Assembly (NCBI GenBank): GCA_021234155.1
Contig: JAJEKV010000021.1
Span: 20,673,498 to 20,737,497 of the forward strand
From: Isoetes taiwanensis
Taxonomy: Eukaryota; Streptophyta; Lycopodiopsida; Isoetales; Isoetaceae
Reading direction: 5' to 3'
Length of the DNA stretch: 64,000 bases
The notes under the pieces are model-generated. The model had not been told where the DNA came from. It did not search any database and saw only the letters and a program-made list of their open reading frames with translations. Positions 29,524 through 42,116 of this stretch are shown here, one piece after another. The position numbers were made by a program, and so were the translations under genes. Position 1 is the first letter of the stretch. Every line of letters starts with the position of its first letter.

Positions 29524-31130
29524 TGTGACGTTCCCCTAGAATATCGATATAAATCGTATATCCTAGGCCGCGTCACTATACAAATCTACATTAGTAGACT
29601 TGTATGCACCAAGTGTGGGGGCATGGCCAAGTTATTTACATAACTTAGCCAACCTTAGGAGGTGACACATTTCCACGTGGCTTCACTCTATAGGTGACCT
29701 GCCACATGGACGTGCCCTATTGGAGCCAAGTGGCCCCATGTGAACCCTAACACATAAAAGGCCAAACCTAAACCTAGACCACTTTTGGCTCCACCAACCC
29801 GATCCGCCCGACCTGCGTGGCCACGGCTCCGGTCGAGGGACCGATAGCCAAGGTTGCGATGGCGGTCAGAAAGCCTTGAGCATAGCGGAGGAGGGTCATC
29901 TACTCGAACCGCTGCTAGAGATGGAGAACAGGGGAGCGTGCTTCGTGGGGGCGGTACTTGAGTAGACTCGGGGAGTTGCATATTGTGTCCTAGTAGAGCC
30001 ATTCTAGAACCTATAGTTACGAGCATGAACCTAATCAATGAACCCTAACTATAGGTTAGATGTATGTGATTAGGATCGAGTTGTTATTCTTGATATTTAT
30101 CATGTTATGTTGATATATGATGATGGTTGATCTTATGTTTGCACCTCTTGTGTATTGGGAAGGGGGTAGAGACCTAGTAGCCATTATTTAGATGATGCTC
30201 TAGTTTAGACCCACTAGTTCCCATTATTATCTGACTTTGTGCATAGAGCCCACACTGGCTCACGGAGGCTATGGAGTGATTGAGCACCACACAGCGGGGC
30301 GGTGGTAAAGTGGAGGAAGGACCTTCTTTGGCGTGGCTCTTTGGGGTTCCATAGCGGGCTAGGCTCATAGTCGGTCATTTCGTGTAGGCGGATATGGGTG
30401 GGCACTTCTGGATCAATGGGTGTCGCCACGACTCTCAAAGAGTTGCAAGTGTCGGCTTGGCTCTTGTTTTGGGGAGTTATTTGGGATATGGGCGTGTGTA
30501 AGCCCACGATCCTCTAGCAGCCCATGGAACCCACTTGCACTCACGGGAGGGAGATGCAACCCCTCCTAGCTCATCCTTACCCGGGGAGATGCAACGGGGT
30601 AGTCTCGTTGGGTGATACCATGGGATTCGTCTCGGCGGAGGTTCTGATCCGTCGAGCTGATTTAGCCTATCGCAAAGTATGCACGGGGAGGCGGATGGAG
30701 TGGTCAACCCCTAGCCATTGTCTATTGCCAGCCCAAGTCATTGCCATAACTTCGGTGCATTTCTATCACGGAGGCCCCGACCATCAGTCGACTCCCCCTT
30801 GAGTCTGAGCCCTGGGTAGGAGCCTCTATTTGATGTATTTGATGCATTTGTTGTATTATTGTATTCGATGACATAGATGGATGGATTATCACTACCCTTC
30901 GAGGTAGTTTGTTGTTATTATTGCTAGTGCTTATGTTGTATACTTTTCTTCCGCTGATATAGGGATCCCTAGAGGACGAGATGGAATGACACCTCTGTGT
31001 CCTCTACTCGATAGTCTGGCCACCCTAGACACGAGTTAGATAGAGGGCCCATACGACGGGTAGCCGTTGGATGGGGAAGGTCCTTCGATGTAAACGGCGG
31101 GCTGCCGTATATAGCGCAAGGAGCGTCACA
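29524..31130 (+). repeat. Orphan 5' LTR (1.6 kb) of a second LTR retrotransposon
   Basis: It begins tgtgacgttcc and ends gagcgtcaca, so the ends form the inverted repeat tgtgacg...cgtcaca. The sequence immediately after (31,132) is a canonical tRNA-iMet primer-binding site, which fixes the right border. A TATA-like 'cacataaaagg' lies at 29,750-29,760. It is GC-rich compared with its surroundings. The open frames inside it on the minus strand are not genes. No partner 3' LTR is visible in the window. Confidence 0.8.
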
Positions 31131-31131
31131 A

Positions 31132-31149
31132 TGGTATCAGAGCTATGAT
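31132..31149 (+). other. Primer-binding site complementary to tRNA-iMet
   Basis: tggtatcagagctatgatc directly follows the LTR end, with one base between. TGGTATCAGAGC is the standard plant iMet primer site, so this LTR belongs to an element primed in the normal way. The Ty3 chromovirus at 6,839 lacks this site after its LTR. Confidence 0.85.
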
Positions 31150-32080
31150 CTTGGTTGACCAAGATCAAAGCAACCATTTCCCTAAGTAACAAGCGGCCTA
31201 GTAGAAAAATTGGAGGTTCAAACCCCAATGTGAACCTTCTTAAATTGGGATAACATTTTTTCTTGCATCATTAGAATGTCATTAGCAAGTCAATTCTAGT
31301 TGTTAGGGTAAGCTAATTTTGAATAGAGAGTCAAAACAAACCTTCTAGTAAATTTGAGCTCAAAAGTTGTTCATGAGCCCCATTTTACAAGTAAAAATTG
31401 AACGAAGAATCGCTCAATAGGAAGCTTGCAAAGAAAATGGTGCGATGACCAATATTTGGCCCAAAACAAATAGGAAATTTTTGAAGATAGGTAAGTAATT
31501 GGAAAGGTACTTCAATTGATAACCCTTAGTTATAATACATTCAGCAAAAAAAAAAAAAAAAAAGATGACCATAGGAGAATACCAAAAAAGATAACTTCGC
31601 CACTAAAACATAGAAATCGACGAAGATTATGTGACAGGGAAGAACCCCTTCAAGTTGAAGCATGATATCGAGCAGGAGAAGAAGGAAGTATATAAGGAAT
31701 ACATACAGGGATGGACAGTTTACAATTCATGATGCTATGAGCAAAAAGTTCCCAAGTTCAGCCTCGACAAGCCACCTTCTCGTCTTGAAGCCACACGACC
31801 CGAACTCAAAGCACAACTGGCTTCTTCAAGAAATTTGGCATTTTTAGAAGTGCACAAACCTCTTGATCTAGAGAAGCGCCATTCAGGAGATAGTCAAAAG
31901 TACAAGGCTGATCTTAGAGGGATTTCGATGATTAGGAGATATCACATAATTATGAATAAATTTAGTATTCTATAAACTATGCTAATTATAAGTTATAAAT
32001 TGACCATTTAAGTGCTATCTAGCTCCCATAATGCTATGCATGCAAAATTAGGGCTAGCAATTCTGCATTGTGGGTTATGC
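31150..32080. other. Leader or decayed interior after the primer site
   Basis: No gag or pol motif found. There is a poly-A run (31,545-31,563). A 61-codon frame at 31,662-31,847 (begins MISSRRRRKYIRNTYRDGQF) has no recognised family. It may be the untranslated leader of the orphan-LTR element or a non-autonomous interior. Confidence 0.35.
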
Positions 32081-32084
32081 TAGT

Positions 32085-32660
32085 TATGGTAGTTTTGGGG
32101 TTGTTAAGTGGGAGTTTGCTAGTTGTATACACCCATGCCAATGTGAGTGAGTTTGCTAGGTATATACACCCATGCCATTGTATAGTTTTGGGGTTGTTAA
32201 GTAGGAGTTTGCTAGTTGTATACACCCATGCCAATGTGAGTGAGTTTGCTAGCTATATACACCCATGCCATTGTATAGAGTTGGGGTTGTTTAGTAGAAG
32301 TTTGCTAGTTGTATACACCCATGCCATTGTATACTTCATGCCAATCCGAGTGAGTTTGCTACACCCATGCCATTGTATACCCCATGCCAATGTTACCCCA
32401 TTGAGTCTTACCCCATGTCAATGTGGTGAGTTTTCTAGTTGTATGCACCCATGGCATTGTATAACCCCATGCCAACGCGAGTTTTATCCCATAATACACC
32501 CATCCATGGGTTTGCTAGTTATATCTACCCAATTATATCTACCCCAATGACCCATGCATGACCCATGCATGAGTTTGCTAGTTATATCTACCCCAATGAA
32601 GTCAATTGAGTTTTCTACCCCAATGATGAGTTTGCTAGTTATATCTACTCCAATTAGCCA
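32085..32660 (+). repeat. Minisatellite with about 93-bp units
   Basis: Three units of about 93 bp (starting near 32,090, 32,184 and 32,278) consist of 'agttttggggttgttaagta', 'gtttgctagttgtatacacc' and 'catgccaatgtgagtgagtt'. They decay into shorter pieces up to about 32,660. From 32,660 to 32,870 related 'ttttctaccccaatta' and 'gtcaagtcaagtcaa' tandems continue. The 160-codon plus frame through it is the repeat being translated, not a gene. Confidence 0.75.
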
Positions 32661-32949
32661 TATCTTTGTGCATAAGTTGCTAGCGATATGTTGTGCATAC
32701 GTTTTCTACCCCAATTAACCATATATTTGTGCATAAGTTTTCTATCCCAATTAGCCATATGTTGTGCATCAACGTAAGTTTGTTAAGCCCAATACTCCAT
32801 ATTTTTCTACCCCAATAATCCATGAGTCAAATGTTCTACCACATGAGTCAAGTCAAGTCAAGTCAACTACTCTACCACGTGGGGCTAAGTCAACTGAGTT
32901 CCCCATGAGGCCTAGGCGACTCATCCCCCGCTTGAAGTGGTTGCGAGTC

Positions 32950-33205
32950 TCGTCGCTCAAAGGGGCGCGCCTGCTCAAAGGCCGCCATGAGAAAAGCCTC
33001 TAGATAGATGCGGATCTGCAACTAGACTTTCAAAAAATCTTAAAATAAATTACCTGCCTAGTCTTAACCAATGTTTGCGGAGTGCCATTCCGATTGCGCT
33101 CAAAGGCGTGCCATGAGCCTCTAGGCGGATCAAGATCACGCAACTAGACTTTCAAGAAAGCTTAAAATAAATTACACGCCTAGTCTTAACAATGTTTTAC
33201 CTAGT
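32950..33205 (+). repeat. Tandem duplication of about 120 bp
   Basis: Two adjacent units (about 32,952-33,080 and 33,092-33,205) share 'caactagactttcaa', 'cttaaaataaatta' and 'gcctagtcttaac' in the same order. They are diverged at roughly 80-85% by eye. No coding sequence. Confidence 0.6.
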
Positions 33206-33209
33206 ATAC

Positions 33210-35330
33210 TAATATCTACTATGCCTTTCCAAGCCATTTCAACCTCATCTTAAAAGAATTCCCGCAGTAGCAAGAATCAAACCTCCCACCCACAGGGATG
33301 AACCCTCTCAAAACCCCCCGTGCCAACCACTGAGGGCAGGCATCATTTGTATTGGATTATAATCTTTATTCATACTTAAGTTTAAAGATGTTAGAAAATA
33401 TTTATAACCAAGACCCTTAGGATTGAGACCGAAATGATAATTTTCCTTATGTCAGATATAGATCCCATTTTGTGTCCTTCTCACTTATCTTGTCAAGCAA
33501 GTCATTGTCTACACAGTAGCTTTACTTTCGAGACCTTTTTCTTAGCAACCCAACTAGTTGCCAAGGGCTTACCAATTGTTGCTATGACATGCCAACACAT
33601 GTTATAGATGCAACATTATCAAGTGTCTTCAACCATACCTTTGATTTCATAGATAATTGTCTAGAAGGACAACTAAGACATCAAGGACAAACACATGAGT
33701 GCCAAGAAGGGCGGCTAAACAACCTATGAGCACCAAGGCACTTACGTTGTTGATCATAGTAGGGGAGGAACATCTTCTAGCCAAGAATATTCTCCAAGTG
33801 CCATAGTGCAGAAAGAGCTCCACAATGACAAGCTATTGTCATAGCTCCTCGACCAACAAATAAATGACTTCATCGATTATTTACATCGGGGGGTTTCTAA
33901 GAGGATACTAAGCACACCTACTATGGAGAACAACATCTCGGGACATCTGAGGCTCATGGCGTATTATATCTAAACTTCAAATAGAAGTTTTGGCTAAGGA
34001 TGAATTACCGCCATTGAGGCGGTTGCTCAAGAATAAAATGCTGGCCGGCTGCAATCAACCGTCATCGCCCGACTCGATTCTCCATGGTAGCTACATCAAC
34101 CTTGATAGCACCATTTTCTTGCGAGAAAGATCCACGATGACCTCCTAGCCTTAGAGATTAGAGGTCCATCAACAATAAAAGCGAGGCACAATAGTAATAA
34201 TTGATTCTTGCAAGGTCGGGAGATCTTGCACATGGATCTGAATAAGCTTACCTCCTAAGAAGGAGGAGAGGTTGAACAAACATTGTCATCACTCTTATAT
34301 CAGCAACATGGAATTTGCCAAGCTCAAGAGCAAACATGAAGGAGATCGATAGAGTCAACACAACACGATCGAGCAAGGAGTTAGAAGAATCATCCTCAAA
34401 TCTTCTAACCTCCAAGACATGATGATTCAATATGGAAGATTCTATAGAGTGAAGAACATGACCTCCAAGCTTTTGGAAAGCGACATAAAGACCTTACATC
34501 ATCAACCACGTCATCAAGTCCATTACCATGGTTACCCCTAATGAGGGAAGTCAACCTCGACATCTAGGGGAGCACAAATAGAAGATGTTCAACAAAAAGA
34601 CAAAGGTCTATGAAGGAGTCAACAACTTGAGGGCAACATCGCCTTGCTATGCCAATGAATGATGAATACACGGGCTTTTAGCAAGCCCAGGTTTCTATGG
34701 TTAGATAGTCGAATGTACTAGATGGATGATAACATCCATGATGGGATCGGGAAGCAATTCCGCGTGAATTTTTATTTATTTATTTATTTAAAAGGATGGA
34801 CCCAATAATTGAGCAAAGCTTAAATGATTGGGAAGAAAAACGTATCGAGTAACTAAAGTTATACACATTTGTTGACAGATATCCAACATATTGGAACCTC
34901 TTTGTGAGCCTGATTACCTCGCTAAGCAGGATTCACTACTAGGATAATTGTTGACCATGTATAACATGAGTACCTCCACAACATAAGGAATAATCCGACC
35001 CAAGGAAGAGATGCAATCTAACAAGTCCAGCCAACTTCTTAGATGGCATCAACTCAAAGGTGGGACTATTTCTAGAGGGCAATAACCAAGAAAAGTGTAA
35101 TTCCTAGAGTCTAGATTAGATCTAGAACGATAATAATTATTTGATTGCATAGACTTTTGTGACCAAAGGAAATGTCTTGATGACAAAACCTTGCGGCCAA
35201 AGGACTTATGTAAATAATTCATTAACTCATAACTTTGCATCTCCTCGATGGCAAATATCTCGAATGGTAAGACTCCTAAGTCTAAGTCTACACTGGAAAA
35301 TATGGCAAGATGGAACAATTCGCAGCACCA
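33210..35330. other. Unassigned DNA, possibly the gag side of the decayed chromovirus
   Basis: No gene can be supported. Short frames with LLDQQINDFI and MENNISGHLRLMAYY-like words occur near 33,860-33,970. The region sits directly upstream of protease and RT remnants on the same strand, so it may be gag decayed beyond recognition. No LTR or primer site was found before it. Confidence 0.3.
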
Positions 35331-35334
35331 AAGG

Positions 35335-38060
35335 AACAAAAGTCAACTTCGACATCACCTTAAGCGGAGCAAAGTTAAGCATCGGCGCCGAAGTTATCAG
35401 CGACAAGTATGACCTCATAGTAGACATGGAATAATTAAAACACGGCTAAAGGGAATAATTGATTGCGTGAGCAAAATGTCCATCCTAGTACCAAATGACA
35501 AGCACCATACAATTAAAGTTAAAGGAAGTCATTCGGTCATGCAATGCATGATGTCACCCAAAAAGCTAGGTAAGTACATTAAAAGAGATGAGGCCACATA
35601 TATCCTCAGCTGCAAGCTGTCGACCCCGATTGCAAGTATATAAAGGAAGACCTTGGTTTCAATCAGTTATCTAATTGTGATCTAATTAAAGAGCTTCATG
35701 ACATCCTTTCAGATCGATGAAAATCGGAAAAATCAAATGCAGAATTACTTTTGCACCAGATGCAAAGCCAGATAATAGAACTCAAGAGGCAATGGAAGAA
35801 ATTGTTGAAAATTGGGTTCCTTAGGCCAAGCGTATCATCATTTGTGGCAACCTAACCCTTTGGGAGGAAGAAAGATGGAAGTATAATGCCAACTCAATAA
35901 GCATATGATACGGAACAAGTACATATTGCGAAGGCTAGACGACTTTGGACCAGCTCTAGGGAGCAATTCTTCAAAAGCAATCTAAGATCTGGATGTCATC
36001 AAATCAACAAGGAGGAAAACATCCATAAGATAGGTTTTAGAATGCAGTATGATCACTATAAGTTACAGTGACACCTTTTTCGTCTATCAAATGCCCTGAC
36101 AACATTTATGCTTCTGACGAATGACGTCTTTATAAACTTTTTAGATGAGTTTATCATCATTCTAAATTACAGTAAGTCCATGGAGGAACATCCGGTTCAT
36201 TTGAGAATAGTATTAGAAAAGTTGAGACTGCATCGTCTTTATGCTAAACTCTAAAAGTTCTATTTTGCAACAAGTAAGATGAAATATGTCGGGCATGTAG
36301 TGACATCAGAAGGAATCTCCACCCATCCAGCAACGATTGAAGTGATAGTCAATTGCCAGCTCCAAAGAACATGTCTGAAGAGAGAAGCTTCTTATGCCTT
36401 GCGGATTATTATAGGCAAATTGTAAAAGATTTTGCTAAGTGAGCAGCCCCTTTCTCAGATATCACTAAGCACAAGAAAGTCAAAATTGGTTTGCACATTA
36501 CCAACAGATGCAAGTGAGTGGCAACTGGAGGAGTCCTCATGCAAGAAGGAAGAGTAATCTCATACGACTCCAAAAAGATGAACGATGTCGAGCAACATTG
36601 TTTCACCCATGATCAGGAATGTCTAAAGGTCATAAGAGCTTTACGCATACGAGGAATTATTTGCTTGGAGGCGATTTCAGTTGGATATAGACCACCAAAG
36701 CCTCAAATATATCTTCAATTTGAAGTGAAGATACTGGATGGAATTCCGTGAAGAGTATGACTTCGAGGTAATCTATAAACCAGGTAAACTAAATGTGGTT
36801 GATGACACACTCTCTCGACGACTAATTAGAGATTGAAGAGATTTTGCACTCAAGCAAAGAATTCAAGGAAGTATGGGCTAGTTCTTGCAAGGAAGCGAGG
36901 ACAGATAAAGGAAGAGAAGCTTATAGAAGATATAAAAAGGAAGACATCATTGCGTCCGAGACATCGGGGAGTAAGAAAGTTAACTCTTCATGATACTCAT
37001 AATAGCCCAATAGCCGGCCATACGGATTAAGTGATAAGATAAAAAGTAGTTACTTTTGGGTGGCATGGAGAAAGGACATCACCAACTACATTCGGCAAGC
37101 GTCAACTCGTCAACAAACGAAAGCAGAGCAACTATGAATCCCGGGAACATTAGAACCCTTGGCAGTGCCAAATGTGAAATAGAAGGTTGTGAGCATAAAT
37201 TTTATAACCCGGACTTTCAAAACGACAAAGGGCCATAGCACCTTAGTATCTTGCTTTCGACAAGCATCAAAGATGACTCACTTTTGGCATGTCACGGATA
37301 CAACCGTTGAATACCATCTTGCTTTAAGCAAAGGAAATATTCAGATCATAAAGGGATGCTAAGGAAATCATCTCCGGCGAGAGACCCTAAGTTCATAAGT
37401 GCCTTATGGAGGACATCTTCAACATGACCCATGTAAAGTTGTAGTGGAGTACATCACATCATTTCCCCAAGCGATGGTGGGCGGCGAGAGCGTGCAAATC
37501 GGATAGTAGAAGACATATTCGGGGAACTATGTATGGAATATGTGGTCAAAATAGGATGACTATATTTATTTGGCGGAGTTTCCATATAATAGTATCAAAA
37601 GCGAAATTCTCACAAATGTTTTCGCTTATGATAAATTATGGTTATCAATGCTTCACCTTTGGACATTCCAAGTAGAGGATAATGTTTGACTCAAAATAAA
37701 AAGTCAAACAAGCAAACCTCCACATCGCCAATTGCAAAAGCTTGCTTCAAGGTGGGTGGGACCATTCCAAAGCATTCAAAGATAGGTAATCAATCCTATA
37801 AATTGGATCTCCTGCACACTTGGCCGAGTTCATAAAGCCTTTCACATAAGCCTTCTTAGAAGCATACTCCTAGTCGGAGGAGATATTGGAGACCCCAACT
37901 TTATGCATAATGACCAAGGAACAACTTGAGATTATTCCAAAAGCTCTTCTTGATAAAGCATATAAGAAAACAAGAAGATCTCAAGTCCTCCAATATTTGG
38001 TCAAGTGGAAACACTTATCGATGAAAGCTTGGCGTGCGTGCCAAATCTGATCATTAAAAG
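35335..38060 (+). pseudogene. pol: Decayed second Ty3 chromovirus pol (protease to chromodomain)
   Basis: Remnants lie in the right order with many stops. The protease end is GAEVISDKYDLIVDME (35,383-35,430). RT has TTFMLLTNDVFINFLDEF, YSKSMEEHPVHLRIVLEKLR, LHRLYAKL and YVGHVVTSEGI (36,095-36,320); the YxDD box is destroyed. The RT-to-RNase H connection has FLCLADYYRQIVKDFAK (36,385-36,440). RNase H has TGGVLMQEGRVISYDSKKM (36,520-36,580) and EYDFEVIYKPGKLNVVDD (36,748-36,803). The integrase zinc region has LTLHDTHNSPIAGHTD (about 36,983-37,030). The chromodomain has VLQYLVKWKHLS (about 37,985-38,020). It differs from the element at 6,839 in every block, so it is a separate, older family. Confidence 0.75.
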
Positions 38061-38064
38061 TAGT

Positions 38065-38860
38065 ACCCACGGTTCTACGAACAATGCAAGGGACAACCGC
38101 CATCGATATTATGTCGACATCAAAGAAGGTGAGTGCATGCATTCAATAAAGATCTGGCGATCAAGGATCAAAAAAGTATATGCATTCATCTCGGTAGTAT
38201 TGAGGATGCATGTAGAGGCAAGCATGTGGTCATCTTGGCGATGATGGGATCATCTTTAATGTTCCTTATGCCATGATTTAATGCCTATAGATTAAGTAAA
38301 CGCATGAGTTGTAGAAGCGAGAGATCATGGATAAGTGCATGATAGAAACCACCTAGAGTCTCGGCTATTATATATAGAGGATAAGCACATCCTCGCCAAG
38401 GGTGGCCGAAAGGTGTAGGCATTAGACATGCATTCATCTTAGGCATGGTAGGACACATCTCCACGGCCATTATGGGGGAAGCATCTTTCCCCTATGCTGG
38501 GGAAATGTTACATTCATGTAGGTTAAAATAAAAGGGGGTGGACCCTTAGGAAACCACAATTTATTAATTAAACTAACGTGACATGCTACTTGGTGGGCCA
38601 ATAGAAGCAATGGCAATAAACGGATGGGAGCACATCACAACATGAATAGGAATTAAACCATCATTCAATTAAATTGGGATTATGTCTTGATTTTGGGACA
38701 AATTTCATATTGCAAGTTTTTTAGTAACTTGATAAAAGTCACAATATGTTAACATATAATCACACACCTTAATATAAATTCACACCTTAACTTCAAATTA
38801 CAAAATCATATATCATGAAACTCAAGTAGTACACAACTTTTATTAACTGTGATTGATACA
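38065..38860. other. Region after the decayed chromovirus, possible 3' LTR start
   Basis: No gene. 'ctggggaaatgttacattca' near 38,500 has the look of a purine run followed by a TG LTR start, but no matching LTR is found upstream, so this is only a suggestion. 38,560-38,860 is AT-rich. Confidence 0.25.
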
Positions 38861-38873
38861 TAGTAACTGTTTT

Positions 38874-41215
38874 TCATTTTTCCACCAGCATCCCCAAGGA
38901 TATGAGAACCTTATTCCTTACATCCTGAGGTATTATAACTCTCGCTATTTTACTAGGAATAGTTTTTGGAGTCCACGAGTACAATACGGTTTCAATGTCT
39001 AGCCAAAGATCAGGATCACTAGGATTTCTCCTCCACCTCTTTGTCCAACAATCTGAATATCTTTCTTTATCGGTGACATTACTCAACTGATGTATTGGAT
39101 ACCACCATTCCACGCGCACCTTATTGAAGTTAACATCACCTTCTTCTTTGCAAATATCTGAGATAGTGTATCCCAACCACACTGGATAGGTCTCTAGATC
39201 AGCTGGTTTTACTACTACAAATTGGTGGCACTCCACGTCAGTAGAAGGTTCATAACAATCCATGCCTAGATATTTTGGCCTATCCTTCTTAGGACCAACA
39301 TAGTGTTTATCAGATTGAGGAGGAGCATATGCCTTCACACTAATGGTACCATCATCTTCGTCAGCACCAGCTAATGTTTTCCACTTACTTTTAGGGAATC
39401 ACCATTCTTTCAGCTCTTCTGAGGATGTGTCTACCTCATCCAACAAGTTGATCACCTTCTTCCAATAATCTATCAATGCACGATTAGTCTCATCTGAATT
39501 AGTTTGCCAATGCTTGATGTAGTCATTGATGCCATCCTTAGTCAATCCCAATTGCTTGACTTCTTCAGTTGGTTTTAGAGCTTTTGGTTGACCAGGAAGT
39601 ATCATAGGCTTGCCATTTGCATCCCTGTGCCAAATTTCTGCCCCACCTCTCCACTTCTCCTCTGAAGGTCTCATTTTCCATTGCATGATTGGAATCCCTT
39701 CTCTCACCCAAAAAGTGAATTGAAGAGGTCTAGAATGACCTTCCATGTGGAGAGCATAACCATCCACAAAACTCTTCCAATCAGGCACTTCTTCTATGAT
39801 AGATCCTATAGGAGATGGATTTGTACATCCATGAAATATTTCCAATAACCTGGGAAAGTTGGTAACTGTCTGCTGTCTCAATACATGACTATATTTTTCA
39901 AACAATGCATCCACATCCTCATGGTATGTCGGGCATTAGGAACCCCAAATTGACTCTTTCAAAAATACCCACGGCTGTTAAATAGGATAGGAAGAAAACA
40001 TCCACTGTTCTTATTTTGACCAGCACAATTATCTAGTTGCAAGAGGGCTTTGGGCGGATCTCGAGGTTTAGCGAGATGTTGAAGCTCAACATGTTCATTA
40101 GGTCCATTCCTCCTAAACCTTGCCTTGCTAAACTTTTCAATACTATTGGGGTTCCATCCAACAATGCACTATGTAGTGCACGGCTAGGCTGTAGGATCCT
40201 GTAGGTGACCATTGTAACCGTTCTCATAGTTTCTTAAACACCTCATGATACTCCCAATGTGAAAATCTGGACCATCACTCCACAACTCTAAACTGAAATG
40301 GCCATAATAGATGCGAGGGCCCATGCAATATTGCCCCGACATTGAAATCGCAAAGGGTATGATCTTCCACATGACTTAGGAATGTACTTGAATTGTGGAA
40401 GACAAGTCTTACTGTTGGTCCATTTTATCATGTATAATACATAGATAGTTATTAGGTTTCCATTAGGATAAGGTCCTCCACATCCAATAAGTTGATCTAC
40501 ATGATAGTTGATCGTCATATGGTCCTTCATATGTTCCCTTATCTTTGCCCTTAGACTTGGTTACCGGTCTTATCTAGTGTCTCCTTCACTTAGCACATAA
40601 ATTGCACTTGGCAAAGTTGTTTGAAGTTGCTATGGTCACATGCTTGAAATGCTTATTCCATAGCCTACTAAAAGCTGGGCTGGGATATAGAGGCCACTCC
40701 AAGTTCGAAGCAATGCATTTATTTCCTCTAATATGCTCTTGGGGTACAATGGGATGGCAATCTCTTTTCAACAATAACTCTACCCTGTTCATCCTTCTTA
40801 CTCTTATGTGGCGTGTTTTACGCATTGAAATCCACATATCTTTCAAATATTTCCTTTGCGACTATAGTTCTTGAGGTAGGCCTTACGGGCCGGTGTTCCC
40901 ATGCAATGCAATTTTACTACCATTTTCATGTCTCTTTTTGCGGTTTGCCAAGAAAGGGTTGGAATTCCATGTATAGCCATCCATGCTTTTGAACATATCC
41001 ACTTTCCATTCAATGGGAATCTTTTCTTCTTTGATCTTTCATCTGATTGCATAGCCAAATATGGTGTACATGAAATTCCTCTGCTATCACACTTATGTTC
41101 TGATATGTAGCTCTTGCTACCACCATCTCCTCTATTGTGAACATTCTAATACAGGGAGGCCCAACAACATTCACTTCCTCTAACCTTCATCGGGGCTTGG
41201 GAGAACAATCATAAT
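38874..41215 (-). pseudogene. DUF7869-type transposon gene (transposase-like)
   Basis: A long minus-strand coding region in several open pieces, reading from 41,215 down to 38,874. N-terminal pieces (41,058-40,586) have FPLNGKWICSKAWMAIHGIP and RHIRVRRMNRVELLLKRDC. A middle piece (about 40,530-40,185) follows. The hallmark LDNCAGQNKN is at about 39,995-40,035, then RHT-x-EDVDALFEKYSHVL (39,880-39,935), matching the DNxxGQNKN and GHTHEDxDxxF motifs of the DUF7869 family (recalled). The 171-codon piece (39,399-39,914) and the 154-codon piece (38,874-39,338; FVVVKPADLETYPVWLGYTI, VEWWYP) are intact and form the C-terminal half, ending LGMLVEK-stop. DUF7869 proteins are abundant in plant and animal repeats and are probably RNase-H-fold transposases. 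A single shift or short intron separates the last two pieces. Confidence 0.65.
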
Positions 41216-41963
41216 CGACTTGCATCTTTTGGTGGGATAATGTTTGAAAGTTGGAAGTGGCCTCTTCTTTGCTGCTTTGTGTGAACATTATTGACAATGG
41301 TTCTACATCTATAGGAAACATGTAGTTCCCCTCGTTCGGGGAATAAATTACTAATAATCATATTTCTTATTAGCGAGAATGACTTTAGCTAATCTTGCTT
41401 TCGATATTAATCCCAAAACTTTTACGTGGTTTGGCTAAAAGCGTACACATTTTCCTCTCACACTTTCTAGCGTTTAGCTAAACTAACCCAAACATCATCC
41501 CAAAATTTCTATGGTGTGACCCGATAGAAAATATTAGGCCAAATTACTATATTTTTTCAATATATTCCACTTATTTTAGTCATTTTACTACCAAAGTCTA
41601 GGACTCAAATTAATTCATAATGCTAGAAACTAAACTACTAATCATATATTTCATATAAACTAGAATGACGTTAGCTAAACTAGCCCGAAATTCATTTTAA
41701 AAGTTTCTATGGCTTAGCTAAACAATACAAAATTTCACTCTCTTACTTTCTAGCATTTGGCTAAAGAGCTCCGGGGTTGGTGCGGTCAGAAAAAAGTTAA
41801 GCTAAAATTATTATTTTTTTTTTTCCATTTTTTTCCATTTCGTTAGCCAATTTTTTTTTGAAAATGTGCTAAAAATGCCAAATAGCTAAGTTTAGCTCTT
41901 AAATTATTCCATGCTCGGTTTAATCTTGTCCCTAGGCCATGCAACAATAGTTGGAACCTCTAG
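41216..41963. other. AT-rich stretch with ttagctaaactagc repeats, up to the copy-2 border
   Basis: No gene recognised. Two imperfect direct repeats share 'ttagctaaact', 'tttctatgg' and 'cactttctagc' (about 41,385-41,520 and 41,660-41,775). Sequence homologous to window position 1 begins at 41,964. Whether homology continues to the left cannot be seen, because copy 1 is cut by the window edge. Confidence 0.4.
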
Positions 41964-42116
41964 TTGCTTCACACAAGCAAGGCATTCTTGTTTGCACTGA
42001 ACCCTTTTCCTTCAATTGTCATATAATTTTGAGATTGCCACACCTAACTTTTGTCCTCCCCTAATCTTTTCATTCCTTTGCATTGATAGGATCTGCTAGA
42101 ACAATAATCCCTTCTC

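Noticed and set aside
29688-30802. Several open frames of about 90-116 codons
   Set aside because: They lie inside the orphan LTR, on both strands, with no domain; GC-rich LTR sequence gives long chance frames.
32068-32550. 160-codon frame rich in YTHAN repeats
   Set aside because: It is the 93-bp minisatellite read in one frame; no start context or conservation.
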